Shown piece after piece: positions 7,157 to 16,968 of a stretch of 47,976 nt of DNA. Every line of letters starts with the position of its first letter. Within the stretch, counting starts at the first letter, position 1. The stretch is taken from positions 1-47,976 of the forward strand of contig CAKZMG010000072.1 in NCBI GenBank assembly GCA_937128235.1, in the 5' to 3' direction. The notes under the pieces are model-generated. The model saw only the letters and a program-made list of their open reading frames with translations, had not been told where the DNA came from and searched no databases. Source of the stretch: an uncultured Verrucomicrobiales bacterium. Lineage in GTDB: Bacteria; Verrucomicrobiota; Verrucomicrobiia; Verrucomicrobiales; Akkermansiaceae. The position numbers and the translations under genes were made by a program.

Positions 7157-8677
7157 TTAATTTGCGGATGCGTTTGAATCTAATGATTCGAGTTTATCCA
7201 GATCTCCCTCTGGTCCGTGTGGTGAGGCATGTGCGTGGCGAGCCAGCAGCGTAGGATGGCTACTGCGGCGACCTAGTCTAAGCCACATCAAAAGTAGATG
7301 GCAGCAGAACATAAACGTCGCGATCAGTAGAAAAACAAACCCAGTAGTGAGTCCGATAGCATACGGGTAAAGTCTCCCCACAGCTGCCTCAGTAGGCTCG
7401 CCTACTTGCTCAAGAGTGTAACCATGCATGAAGCCTCCGAGAAGGGTGTAGAATAGTGCGATAAATGTCACACCGTAAACAGTAAGCCAGAAATGCTGAC
7501 TGATCATGCTAGCAGAGATCCACTCGCGGTTCGTGATACGTGGCACGATGAAGTAAATCGCACCGAACATGCACATAGAGAAGAAGCCGAGTAAACCAGT
7601 GAGCTCTAAGCCATATTGTGCTGTAGAGAACTGAGTATATTGAAGCGCACCTGGGAGTGATATGAGTGCGCCTAAAACAGTAAATGTAAGCATTCCATAA
7701 GCTCCTGCCACAGTGAAACGTAATGACGGTGAGTAAGACATGGCATCTTTATTGCTATTCGCAGTTTTGATGATGTTTACGAAGAGAGCAATCGCTGGGA
7801 TGATCATTAGCACTGCTGCACCTGCACTAAGGAACTGCATGAATGAAGGAATAGGTGTGCCCATCATGCGCTGCATTCCTGCCCATGGTCCCACAATCGC
7901 CAATGCCCAGAATCCGAAGATAGCAAGACTGTATGAATAAACAGGACGACCAGAAACCTTAGGTGCGATGTAGTAAGCACTCGCAGCAGCTACTGGCGTG
8001 AAGAAAAGGAACATCAATGCAGATCTAAACCACGCTGTGGATGCTGTGACCATCAATGGATGGCCATCACCAAGATAAATCTGTGAGAACAAGATTCCTG
8101 AAATCATGATCCATGGGAACCAGAATAATGCGGCAAGTAGATACCACTGAGAAATGTAGATGTGTCCACCACGGCGAACACGGAACGCAATCACTGCCCA
8201 AATACCGATGAGGAAATAAGTAGCTGCGAGAGCGATCATGATTGGCTTAGGAAATGCCATCCAGACAATACCTGTTCCAGACATAAAATTATTAGACCCT
8301 ACAAGAACACACAGAGTACCAATAGCAACCATGAGATTCCAGAAGTGACCAGCCGCTAGGATGATGCCAGACTTCTTGCACTCTTGGCGTGAGAGACGTG
8401 ACATCAGCCAGATGATGACTCCAAACGCAGCTTGCGCTCCCCATCCGTAAATGAGTGTGCTCATGTGCGCTGGCATGGTGCGCCCTACATTGAAGCAGGC
8501 ACAGCAGCTGAGGAAATCTGGTGAGTGTGTCTTAGCAGATGCAATGATGCCGAGCACCAGAGATACCGCTAACCAAGCAGCTCCGCTTGCGAAGAAGAAC
8601 ATCACAGGATGACGCAAAGAGCGGTCAATGTCTGCTCTAAGCTGAGCGTCTTCTATGTTTGGAATTTTTGTTGCCAT
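7157..8677 (-). CDS. CcoN-like membrane subunit lacking the haem-copper active-site ligands
   Basis: This 506-aa protein has about 12 helices and clear CcoN (cbb3 subunit I) similarity, such as SGRPVYSYSLAIFGFWAL, YFIVPRI and ISQHFWLTVYG. Against the CcoN consensus as I remember it, only the first low-spin haem b ligand remains (H71, in PAHMSTLIYGW). The CuB histidine of WWYGHN aligns with S219. The cross-linked tyrosine and paired histidines of YIWAGPHH align with G263, Q269 and R270. The IGHVHSG motif (haem b3 and second haem b ligands) reads YGLELTG, with L357 and L359. The fold is kept but oxygen chemistry looks impossible, and haem binding is doubtful. It is followed by intact ccoO-like and cytochrome genes, so it is probably retained for a structural or electron-routing role. 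That role is inference. Confidence 0.88.
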   Translation of the reverse strand: MATKIPNIEDAQLRADIDRSLRHPVMFFFASGAAWLAVSLVLGIIASAKTHSPDFLSCCACFNVGRTMPAHMSTLIYGWGAQAAFGVIIWLMSRLSRQECKKSGIILAAGHFWNLMVAIGTLCVLVGSNNFMSGTGIVWMAFPKPIMIALAATYFLIGIWAVIAFRVRRGGHIYISQWYLLAALFWFPWIMISGILFSQIYLGDGHPLMVTASTAWFRSALMFLFFTPVAAASAYYIAPKVSGRPVYSYSLAIFGFWALAIVGPWAGMQRMMGTPIPSFMQFLSAGAAVLMIIPAIALFVNIIKTANSNKDAMSYSPSLRFTVAGAYGMLTFTVLGALISLPGALQYTQFSTAQYGLELTGLLGFFSMCMFGAIYFIVPRITNREWISASMISQHFWLTVYGVTFIALFYTLLGGFMHGYTLEQVGEPTEAAVGRLYPYAIGLTTGFVFLLIATFMFCCHLLLMWLRLGRRSSHPTLLARHAHASPHGPEGDLDKLESLDSNASAN

Positions 8678-8715
8678 GAAATTATGTTTGTTCGTCTGAA
8701 ATTAGATTAAAAATA

Positions 8716-9048
8716 TTACTTAAACTCCTTATTATGCGGGACACCAGAGTCTGCTGGCTGAGTTTCTAGGATCTTTAGCTCACTCGCCGCACTGAAAAGC
8801 GCGCTTGGTGGGAGCTGAACTTCATTGCCCTCTTTTTTGTAGTCGAGCAAAGCCGCCTGTGCCGCTTCTACTTGCTCACGCTTGACGATGCGCTCTTTGC
8901 CGCGCTCATCGTCCACGCTATACATCTCATCAGATTGGATGAAATTCTTAATAATGAAACAAATAATTCCGAATACTACGAAAAGTGCCAGCCCCCACCA
9001 AAAGGTGTTGAAGCGGCGAAGCGGTGTGTCGCGTAGATTAGTTTCCAT
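8716..9048 (-). CDS. Small single-TM protein between actF and the CcoN-like gene
   Basis: This 110-aa protein has one membrane helix at about residues 16-36, a charged stretch (SVDDERGKERIVKREQVEAAQ) and a Pro/Ser-containing tail. It belongs to no family I can name. Its order of helix, acidic segment, EQVEAAQ and LPPS resembles the part of the operon's monohaem cytochrome around its helix, GEVEAVYM and FPPLAGSE, but without any CxxCH. It may be a haem-less relative or simply a similar topology. It is embedded in the ACIII/oxidase operon, 38 nt upstream of the ccoN-like start. Confidence 0.75.
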   Translation of the reverse strand: METNLRDTPLRRFNTFWWGLALFVVFGIICFIIKNFIQSDEMYSVDDERGKERIVKREQVEAAQAALLDYKKEGNEVQLPPSALFSAASELKILETQPADSGVPHNKEFK

Positions 9049-9077
9049 GATGTTGATGTGTTAGATTTAGTAAAAAA

Positions 9078-10478
9078 TTAGTTATGTAAATTTGCAGACT
9101 CCAGGATACGTGGATCGCGGTTCGGGTAAGTATTCGCGCTACCGATATTTCTTAAGAACATGAAGACGAAGAACGCACCCACGGTGAAGAAGGCAACGAT
9201 GTCACCAAGATAAGCTGAATGCTCTACGAAGAGGCTCTCACCATGCGTGAGTGAAACTCCGCGCTCAGGGATCACTGCGATGTAGAGATCGATAAAGTGA
9301 TACGCGAGTAGATAGAGACATACTGGAACAATGAACTTGGTAGTCTTCTTTACATAGTGAGGAAGGAGAAGCACGAATGGGAGTGCGAAATGTCCGAAGG
9401 TGAGTGAGAGACTCCAGCCCCACCATTCACCAGTATTTCTGAGAATGAAGTATGTAGTCTCCTCAGTGATGTTCGCATACCAGATGAGCATGAACTGTGA
9501 GAATGAAACGTATGCCCAGAAGATAACGAACGCATGCATCAGCTTACCCATGATGTGGTAGTGCTCTTTGCTTGCTACAGTCTGAAGGTATCCTTTACTG
9601 CGTAACCATGTGAGTGTGAGAATAAGAACTGCCATGGAGTTCAGCGCACAACCGGCGAAGAAATACACTCCATACATCGTAGAAAACCACTTGTAATCAA
9701 GCGCCATCATGAAGTCGAGCGCGATGAATGTGGCGACCACCGCGAAGACCGGCATGATCAGACAAGATGCCTTACGTGTCCAGATGAGTCGATCACATGT
9801 AGGGTTAGGATCTGTGTCTTGATTGATAGAAACTTTTCTCTGAATCCAGATACCAGCTCCAAGCAGAAGGAAGAATCCGATCACACGTCCGAGCCAGAAT
9901 GGAAGGTTCATATACCATGACTTGGTCGCAAGAAGTGATTCGTGTGCTGCTTTGAAAGTATCAGCATTAGGTGACGTGTAAGCTCCATGCTCTACTTTTT
10001 TCTCTTTCACATGAGCGTGGTGAGCAAGTGTCACAATCTGATGACGATCATTTTCATGAACAGTTCCGTCTTCATCAATATATTTAGAAGCGACATCACG
10101 GTGAGTTTCCATCCACTCATAGAGATCATTCTGCACGGATGGCAGCATAAGAGGAATAGCGATCACTGCCATGAATGGGAAAACAAATCCCAGATTCTCC
10201 ATCAAGCGGCGGACAGATACACCCCAGCCTGAGTTCGTCACATTATGCAGCGTGGTCCAGAAACAACCACCAAGTGCCAATGAGATAAAGAACATGAAAG
10301 CGAACAACCATGAATACGAGTATCCATCACCAAATGTCTTATCGGTGAAGAGGAAGAAGCTAGCCACCGCTCCGAGAACGAAGACGATAAGTGAGATGAG
10401 TTTCGGCAAGGCTAAGTCGCTAGACTTTACCTTCTCCCCGTTTACTGGGAGGTCCTTAGATGTGACGTGATGTGCCAT
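9078..10478 (-). CDS. actF: Alternative complex III subunit ActF (NrfD/PsrC-like)
   Basis: This 466-aa polytopic membrane protein has about ten helices and is the second PsrC/NrfD-like subunit of ACIII, the quinol:cytochrome c oxidoreductase that replaces bc1. Recognisable segments include SLALGGCFWTTLHNVTNSGW near the start of the core and the GEWWGWSLSLTFGHFALPFVLLLPH region. A hydrophilic loop of about 75 residues (around 118-190, His-rich) separates helices early in the protein. It is placed last of the act genes, as in other act operons, and in tandem with actE. Confidence 0.93.
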   Translation of the reverse strand: MAHHVTSKDLPVNGEKVKSSDLALPKLISLIVFVLGAVASFFLFTDKTFGDGYSYSWLFAFMFFISLALGGCFWTTLHNVTNSGWGVSVRRLMENLGFVFPFMAVIAIPLMLPSVQNDLYEWMETHRDVASKYIDEDGTVHENDRHQIVTLAHHAHVKEKKVEHGAYTSPNADTFKAAHESLLATKSWYMNLPFWLGRVIGFFLLLGAGIWIQRKVSINQDTDPNPTCDRLIWTRKASCLIMPVFAVVATFIALDFMMALDYKWFSTMYGVYFFAGCALNSMAVLILTLTWLRSKGYLQTVASKEHYHIMGKLMHAFVIFWAYVSFSQFMLIWYANITEETTYFILRNTGEWWGWSLSLTFGHFALPFVLLLPHYVKKTTKFIVPVCLYLLAYHFIDLYIAVIPERGVSLTHGESLFVEHSAYLGDIVAFFTVGAFFVFMFLRNIGSANTYPNRDPRILESANLHN

Positions 10479-10533
10479 GGGACTGTTAGATTAAATTGTG
10501 TGTTGTTGAGTGTTGATAAAATTGTCTTACTTA

Positions 10534-11205
10534 CTACTTCTTGCTGCCTGCATCAAAGATCTCCTTGATCTTCGGGTTGTTGTAGTCTGCTTTCGCGCTT
10601 GCCTGGAGAGCTTTCACATAGGCAACTACTGCCCAGCGATCATAGAGCGTCAGGTCAGATCCCATCTGCCCCATGTTGCCTCTGCCATTCACTACTACTT
10701 CGTAAATATTTCCTTCCACGAGAGTCGATGTGCGTAAATTACTGATCACTGGGACAAAACCATTCGCCTTCACCGTGCCTTCTCCGTTTCCAGAATCACC
10801 GTGACAGATAGCGCATTTGAATCCAAATACCTCGTGACCACGTGTGAGGAGAGCGGTGACGTTTTCAGGCTTATCCAGTTCTAGCTCGGTTGGGAATCCC
10901 TTACCGAAATTAGTCTCGTTAAATCTTCCTGTATGGAGGTAAGTTTCCTTATTTCCGTAGCCACGCAGCTCTGAGTGAACGTCTGCTTCAACAGTATGCC
11001 CCATTGGCACAGTGCCAGCCACTGGCTTACGAGCACCCATGCCGTCCTTGAAGAACTCTGATGGCTTTTGCCCTTTTACGAAATCCATCTCATCCATATC
11101 TGGGAAGATGCGGATTGGTGGCTTTTTAAATTTGTCACCTCTGAAACCGAACGTGCTGATCACGAAGACGATGGCGAGTGCGTATATGAGAAAAAAGTAG
11201 CGCAT
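10534..11205 (-). CDS. actE: Alternative complex III subunit ActE (monohaem cytochrome c)
   Basis: This 223-aa protein has an N-terminal membrane anchor (about 2-20), then the ActE-typical segment PPIRIFPDMDEM and KPVAGTVPMGH, and a cytochrome c domain with CAICHGDSGNGEG and a probable axial methionine in GRGNMGQMG. ActE passes electrons from the ActA/ActB side towards an external acceptor. Here the acceptors could be the monohaem cytochrome or CuA encoded downstream. The gene lies between actD and actF as expected. Confidence 0.94.
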   Translation of the reverse strand: MRYFFLIYALAIVFVISTFGFRGDKFKKPPIRIFPDMDEMDFVKGQKPSEFFKDGMGARKPVAGTVPMGHTVEADVHSELRGYGNKETYLHTGRFNETNFGKGFPTELELDKPENVTALLTRGHEVFGFKCAICHGDSGNGEGTVKANGFVPVISNLRTSTLVEGNIYEVVVNGRGNMGQMGSDLTLYDRWAVVAYVKALQASAKADYNNPKIKEIFDAGSKK

Positions 11206-11232
11206 GATAATTGAATCTTAACTGATGAAAAT

Positions 11233-11787
11233 TTAGTCCTCTTCTTCGACGAGTTCGATGTTCGTGCCCCCTGCCGCAGCAAGTAGCTCCTTAGTGTCTT
11301 CTGGAGAGAAATTTGGGTCTCTCGCTTCCACTGCGATGAAGAATCCATCATCAGTGGCGCGGTGAAATTGACGGCTCGCAAACAACGGATGATTTAGCCT
11401 AGGCAGCCCCATGAGACCGAGCAGACAGAATAAAACCGTGAAACCTGAGAAAAGAATCGTGAGCTCAAACATGATCGGGAAAAACGCCGAAGTCGTAAAG
11501 ATGTTCGCCGGCTTAGCCTGCACCACGGTAGGATAAATCATTACCTGAGTGATGTATGCCAGACTGAAACCTGTAAGCAGACCAGTAGATCCACCAAAGA
11601 ATACGAAGTAAGGCAGGATAGAACGCCTCATACCCATCGCATCATCCATTCCGTGGATTGGATAAGGTGAATAGCAGTCCCATTTCTTAAATCCGGCATC
11701 GCGCACTTTCTCAGCACCCTTGTAGAGGGCTGATGCGCTTTCGAATTCGGCTAAATAACCGTAAACTCTTTTTACTGATGTGCTCAC
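11233..11787 (-). CDS. actD: Alternative complex III subunit ActD (DUF3341)
   Basis: This 184-aa DUF3341-type protein carries the characteristic YGYLAEFESASALYKGAEKVRDAGF opening, WDCYSPYPIHGMDDAMG, and two hydrophobic helices (about 60-82 and 100-125). The C-terminal half is soluble (DDGFFIAVEA...). ActD is a peripheral/membrane subunit of ACIII without cofactors. The start is GTG at 11787, which gives the family-typical N-terminus. It is encoded between actC and actE. Confidence 0.93.
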   Translation of the reverse strand: MSTSVKRVYGYLAEFESASALYKGAEKVRDAGFKKWDCYSPYPIHGMDDAMGMRRSILPYFVFFGGSTGLLTGFSLAYITQVMIYPTVVQAKPANIFTTSAFFPIMFELTILFSGFTVLFCLLGLMGLPRLNHPLFASRQFHRATDDGFFIAVEARDPNFSPEDTKELLAAAGGTNIELVEEED

Positions 11788-11836
11788 TGTCTTGTGATTG
11801 GTTAGTTGTTGATTAAATTGTTACTTGATTTGCTTC

Positions 11837-13333
11837 TTAGCACTCCATGTTGCGGTGTTTTCCAGCATCATCTATCTCATACTGATAGGCTGGCTGTGCC
11901 TCCACGCCCTCATCTGGGTGTGCCTGCTTATCGTCAAAGTGTGCGTCACTTTCTAGCAGCGTCCATTTCACCTCAGCGATGTTGATACATGGTAAGAATC
12001 TGAGGAAGAGTAAGAAGAGTGTGAGGAACATACCGATCGTTCCAACGAAGGTAAGAACGTCCACTGGTGATGCCTCGTAGTACTTCCAGTCACCTGGGAG
12101 CCACATACGTGGAAGTGTAGTCACAATGATCACGAATCGCTCAAACCACATACCGATGTTCACCAGCATACAGATACCCATAACGATCCAGAGGTTCTCT
12201 CGGCAGGACTTCAGCCAGAAGGCTTGCGGGGCTACTACGTTACAGAACATCATCACTACATAGGCCCACCAGTAAGGACCAGTGATACGTAGCTTGAATG
12301 CCTCCATCTCATATTTACCACCTGAGTAGTAAGCCACGAAGAGTTCCATCAGATACGCGTATCCCACGATGGTTCCTGTTGCTAAAATGATCTTACACAT
12401 ATTCTCAATGTGCTTCATGGTGATCATGTCATGCAGTCCGTAGATAGAACGTGCCGGGATCATGATCGTCATCACCATCGCAAATCCACCAAAAATCGCA
12501 CCTGCCACGAAGTATGGCGGGAAGATCGTAGTATGCCAACCCGGGACAGTAGATGTCGCGAAGTCAAACGAAACGATAGAGTGAACTGAAAGAACAAGTG
12601 GGGTAGAAAGTGCTGCAAGTAACAGATAAGCCATTTCATAATGACTCCACTGACGGTTTCCACCTCTCCAACCTAAGGAGAAAATGCCATAGAAGAACTT
12701 GCGGATGCCAGGCTTAGCGCGGTCGCGGATGGTAGCCAAGTCTGGAACCATTCCGAGATACCAGAAGATGAGTGAAATCGTAAAATACGTAGAAACCGCA
12801 AACACGTCCCAGAGGAGTGGTGACTTGAAGTTCTGCCAGATCGCATTCGCATTTGGAATAGGAGCCAGGAACCACGCCATCCATACACGTCCCACGTGGA
12901 AGGCTGGGAAAATACCCGCACAACACACCGCAAAGATGGTCATCGCTTCTGCCGCTCGGTTAATCGACGTTCGCCAGTTTTGCCGGGTTAAGAACAGAAT
13001 CGCAGAAATCAACGTTCCCGCGTGACCAATACCAATCCAGAAAACGAAGTTCACAATCGGCCATCCCCACATCGTGCGGTTCGTATTTCCCCACACACCC
13101 ACACCGGTAGAGACCAGGTAGGTCAGTCCACCTACCACTCCGATGAGTGCGATGAGTGAACATGGAATGAAGAGCAACCACCAGAGAAGAGGCTGTGGCT
13201 TTTCCACAATCCCTGCAATACGGTCGGTGATCCAAGCGTAAGAACGTCCGTTGAGAATTAGCTTCTCGCGCTCAAATACGGGAAGAGTGATGCTGCCATC
13301 ATTTTGCTCTGCCTTGTTTTCGTTATCTGCCAT
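11837..13333 (-). CDS. actC: Alternative complex III subunit ActC (NrfD/PsrC-like, quinol side)
   Basis: This 498-aa NrfD-family membrane protein has about ten helices. Typical segments are [58 protein letters not shown] and [14 protein letters not shown]. In ACIII the ActC subunit holds the menaquinol oxidation site next to the Fe-S clusters of ActB. It lies immediately downstream of actB. The C-terminus ends in a short polar tail with MEC as its last residues. Confidence 0.94.
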   Translation of the reverse strand: MADNENKAEQNDGSITLPVFEREKLILNGRSYAWITDRIAGIVEKPQPLLWWLLFIPCSLIALIGVVGGLTYLVSTGVGVWGNTNRTMWGWPIVNFVFWIGIGHAGTLISAILFLTRQNWRTSINRAAEAMTIFAVCCAGIFPAFHVGRVWMAWFLAPIPNANAIWQNFKSPLLWDVFAVSTYFTISLIFWYLGMVPDLATIRDRAKPGIRKFFYGIFSLGWRGGNRQWSHYEMAYLLLAALSTPLVLSVHSIVSFDFATSTVPGWHTTIFPPYFVAGAIFGGFAMVMTIMIPARSIYGLHDMITMKHIENMCKIILATGTIVGYAYLMELFVAYYSGGKYEMEAFKLRITGPYWWAYVVMMFCNVVAPQAFWLKSCRENLWIVMGICMLVNIGMWFERFVIIVTTLPRMWLPGDWKYYEASPVDVLTFVGTIGMFLTLFLLFLRFLPCINIAEVKWTLLESDAHFDDKQAHPDEGVEAQPAYQYEIDDAGKHRNMEC

Positions 13334-13379
13334 TTTGTTTAATTTTCTAAATTCTTACTTCTAAATTTTTACTGCTTTT

Positions 13380-16300
13380 CTAGTGCATGTTGATCGTCGC
13401 TCTACCCACATTAGTCGCACCCTCCATCGCTGGATTCGGGTTCTTCACACGCGCCATGTAGGATGTTCTAGGGCGAGTTCCGATGTAGTTGAGTAAGTCG
13501 TAGGTTCTTGGATTCTTAAACTCACCTTGCACGTGTGCAGGTAAATCTTGATCCTCATCTCTAAGTGCCTTGGTCTTCTGGATGTCATCCTTCTTGTTGA
13601 GAAGATTTCCAAACATGATCGCTCCCGCGCTACATGCATCCTGACAGGCTACCGTCACACTATTTGCAGGTGACATGAGCATTTCGTGATCCACTTTAAA
13701 TTCTGTTGATGGCTTGCCAGATTTCTGCACGCCACGCTTCACACTCAGCTTCGCATCTATCTTAGCAGACTGGAGACGCTGCACACAGTAGGTGCACTTC
13801 TCCATCACACCACGCATACGAACAGACACGTTCGGGTTACGCTGGAGTGACTTCGCATCGCCTTCCTGCTTCTCACCAAATGGCCCCTTGTAGAGGTTCT
13901 TGTGGAGAAGTGGATTGCGCTTATTGTAGTCGAAGAAATTAAATCGTCTCGCTTTATATGGGCAGTTATTCGCACAGTAACGTGTTCCAATACAACGGTT
14001 ATACGCCATAGTATTCAGACCATCTTCAGTGTGAACAGTCGCATTCACCGGGCAAACTGTCTCACATGGAGCGCTCTCACACTGCACACATGCCACAGGA
14101 TTTGGAATCATCTCAAGCGGCTTATCCCAGTCCTCAGACGGGTTAGTTGCCTTGTGTTCACCTTCACTGTGTCCGTGATCTTGGTATTCTGCGAAATAAC
14201 GATCCATTCTGATCCAGTGCATTTCGCGGCCCATCGCCACTTGCACTTTTCCTACCACAGGAATGTTATTCTCAGCCTGACACGCCACTAAACAAGCACT
14301 ACAACCTGTGCAGGTGCTGAGGTCGATGGACATTGCCCACTGATGTGATTTATCCCAGAGATGCTCACGGTCGATCTTGTTGCCGTCCTTATCCTTCGCA
14401 TTTCCTACTGGCTTATACTGATCCACATTCTGCGGAGCGTGTGAGTCCATGCCGTGCTTTCTCACCGTAGCGAGTTGCTCTTTGTAGTCCTTCTGATGAT
14501 CGTGACCATCTGGCTCTGTTGGCATCGTTGAAATTTCACGAGCAAGCGCGCGTCCATACATAGAGTGGTGCTCCTGAGTTCTCGCTAGCTTGTAGCGTCT
14601 ATCAGCCACCTTCTCGATAGAAATTCCACCCGCGTAGTAATCACTACCACCTCTGAGCGCATAGCCGTTGAAGCCAGCATTCACGCCTACTGATGAGACG
14701 TTTGCAGTGTTGATGTCATAGTCCGGATCGTTCCCGATAAAGTTTTCTTTCCAGTGCTTATCATAGCCCTGTCCATATCCAAGTGGCAGTGAAACAACGT
14801 TGTCCGCCATTCCGAATGCTACGATCACCACTGCCTCAAGTGATTGATCGCCCACCTTGACGTTGACCATTGGTCCGAAGAGGCTTGGTCCCTCACCGTC
14901 TTCTGAGACAGGAGTAGTTTTCACACCTACATCGGTAGCGATTCCTAGATTCGCCCACCAAGCTTTTTCCTCCTTCTCAAGCTCCACGATGTCCTCGTAG
15001 AGTCCGAGATCCTTCGCAGTCTTCGGTGACATGTAAACAGCGTTGTCCCAAGTCAGTTTAGAAATGGGATCTGGCGCTTCTTGAAGCCACGCGTTGTTCA
15101 CGTAGCGTCCATCGAGCACTGAGTAGTCAGTTGCGAAAACGATGTCTGGCTTGCTCGCATCTGTAGGCTCTACTTCTTCCTTGATAGTAGAGCTTGGAGC
15201 AGCACCTGCTGATGCTGCCTCGTATTTAAACTCTGCATTAAATCCAGTTCTGAGAAGTGTGTTCCAGTTATCCAGTTTAGCCGCAGCGCTTCCGCCTGGC
15301 TTCACCTGAGCTTCAAACACACCTTTCACCGCATCATATGCTGGTGACACTGCATTCGCGTCAGATGAGTCATGTAAATCTACCTTATCCTGAGTCAACG
15401 CCACTAGTAGCTCTAGCTCTTGAATACCACCGTAAAGAGGCAGGATCATTGGCTGAACTACAGTGTAAACGCCCTCGTTCCCAGAGAACCCATCGCCCCA
15501 GCTCTCAAGATAATGAGCCGCAGGAATGTGAAGTGATGCCGCATTTGCAGTAGCATTCGTCTGGTCACCCCAGTGGATGAGCTTCTTGTCAGCGACAAAA
15601 TCTGTGAATGTTTGATCTCCTGAACCAAGGATAGGATTTTCATAAACAGGATTCGCAGCAGTCATCAAGATCACAGTCTCAAGTGAACCTGCATCGTTAG
15701 CGAAATCTTCCATGGTTCCAAGATCCGCATGTTGCTTCCCTTTACGAGCTGTTAGAACTCCAGCTGAGTATGCTCCGAGTGCTTCGTTGATTTTATAAAC
15801 AACATCGTGAAGCTCTTTCGCGTAGCGGCTACCGAGCAATACAACTCCCCCGCCCGCTTTTAAATCTTCATAGCAAGCCTTAGCCCACTTCGTTTTCGTA
15901 TCAGAAAATGATGTTGCTGGAGCAGTTCCTACGCCAGCATAACTAGCAAGCAAGCTAATGAACTTTCCAATCTGGCTAGGTGCCAATGGCGCGCGGTGAT
16001 CAGCCATGCCTCCTGTCACAGAGTAGGTTGGCTCCACACAGTAGAGTCGGTTGAGTTGCTTCTCGTAAGCTACTGGATCTTCATTGTATCCAGCACCCTC
16101 GGGGCGACGACGATCAAAGAACGCTTTCGTATTGCCCTGATTATCGAGCTCCAAGAAATCACAATCCAGTGAAAGAATCTTACCCGCCTTCGCGAAGTCT
16201 GCCTTTACCACCGCGTGCTTACCGAAGATTCCAGCATCAGATGCCTTCTTCCCTGCACCAGCAAGTGCCTCGTAAGCATAGAATTTTGCACCTGCGTGCT

Positions 16301-16922
16301 TCGCCTTGATCTTAGCGATGAGATCCGTTCTTGTCAGTGAGTCATCCTCACCGAAGACGATTCCGAAGTTTCCGCTCTTGGTGTATTCACCGAGCTTTTT
16401 CACTGCATCACCTCTGCCAATCGACTTGCCATTTTCTAGGAAATAACGTGAACGCGCAGGATCATACAACCCGAGAATCGATGCCTGAGTCATTGAACTC
16501 ACACCATTTGCAGATGGGTTCTGCTTATTAGGCTCTAGCTTGGTTGGGCGACCTTCGTAGTTTGCAGCCACCAGTGGAATCGCTCCAGTCGCGCTCGGCA
16601 TAGATGTCGCGTAATACGTAGGCTTCCCCGGGATAGTCCACTCCACAGAATCAAGAAACGGGACGATCAGTGACTCCGGACGGCGGCATGAAGCGAGACC
16701 TAGACCAGCAAGAGCAGTCGATGCTCCCATTAGTTTGAGAAAATCACGACGTGTGTTTTCTCTATCATCTTCATCGCGCATCACCTCTGCGGCACGCGGA
16801 AATTCTCTATCTACCCACTGACGGAGACCTGGAGTATCCTCTAGTTCTCCGGCACTGCGCCATACCTTAGTTCCACGTTCCTCAGCAGGAACTTCTGGGT
16901 GATGCCATTTACGTTTGCTCAT
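13380..16922 (-). CDS. actB: Alternative complex III subunit ActB (Fe-S / molybdopterin-like, Tat lipoprotein)
   Basis: This 1180-aa protein combines an N-terminal molybdopterin-oxidoreductase-like part and a C-terminal ferredoxin-like part. It has a twin-arginine signal (R58-R59, RRDFLKLMG) ending in a lipobox-like LASC with C79, so a Tat-exported lipoprotein is likely. The C-terminal third carries four cysteine groups: CTGCSACLVAC, CVQCESAPCETVC, CIGTRYCANNC and CTYC followed by CQDAC, consistent with three [4Fe-4S] and one [3Fe-4S] clusters. ACIII ActB is known to lack the molybdenum cofactor. It receives electrons from ActC and hands them to the haem subunits. It is flanked by actA and actC. 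Confidence 0.95.
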   Translation of the reverse strand: MSKRKWHHPEVPAEERGTKVWRSAGELEDTPGLRQWVDREFPRAAEVMRDEDDRENTRRDFLKLMGASTALAGLGLASCRRPESLIVPFLDSVEWTIPGKPTYYATSMPSATGAIPLVAANYEGRPTKLEPNKQNPSANGVSSMTQASILGLYDPARSRYFLENGKSIGRGDAVKKLGEYTKSGNFGIVFGEDDSLTRTDLIAKIKAKHAGAKFYAYEALAGAGKKASDAGIFGKHAVVKADFAKAGKILSLDCDFLELDNQGNTKAFFDRRRPEGAGYNEDPVAYEKQLNRLYCVEPTYSVTGGMADHRAPLAPSQIGKFISLLASYAGVGTAPATSFSDTKTKWAKACYEDLKAGGGVVLLGSRYAKELHDVVYKINEALGAYSAGVLTARKGKQHADLGTMEDFANDAGSLETVILMTAANPVYENPILGSGDQTFTDFVADKKLIHWGDQTNATANAASLHIPAAHYLESWGDGFSGNEGVYTVVQPMILPLYGGIQELELLVALTQDKVDLHDSSDANAVSPAYDAVKGVFEAQVKPGGSAAAKLDNWNTLLRTGFNAEFKYEAASAGAAPSSTIKEEVEPTDASKPDIVFATDYSVLDGRYVNNAWLQEAPDPISKLTWDNAVYMSPKTAKDLGLYEDIVELEKEEKAWWANLGIATDVGVKTTPVSEDGEGPSLFGPMVNVKVGDQSLEAVVIVAFGMADNVVSLPLGYGQGYDKHWKENFIGNDPDYDINTANVSSVGVNAGFNGYALRGGSDYYAGGISIEKVADRRYKLARTQEHHSMYGRALAREISTMPTEPDGHDHQKDYKEQLATVRKHGMDSHAPQNVDQYKPVGNAKDKDGNKIDREHLWDKSHQWAMSIDLSTCTGCSACLVACQAENNIPVVGKVQVAMGREMHWIRMDRYFAEYQDHGHSEGEHKATNPSEDWDKPLEMIPNPVACVQCESAPCETVCPVNATVHTEDGLNTMAYNRCIGTRYCANNCPYKARRFNFFDYNKRNPLLHKNLYKGPFGEKQEGDAKSLQRNPNVSVRMRGVMEKCTYCVQRLQSAKIDAKLSVKRGVQKSGKPSTEFKVDHEMLMSPANSVTVACQDACSAGAIMFGNLLNKKDDIQKTKALRDEDQDLPAHVQGEFKNPRTYDLLNYIGTRPRTSYMARVKNPNPAMEGATNVGRATINMH

Positions 16923-16968
16923 TTCTGACGAAAAGTTAAATTAAATTGATTGGTAAAAATTTCTATGA

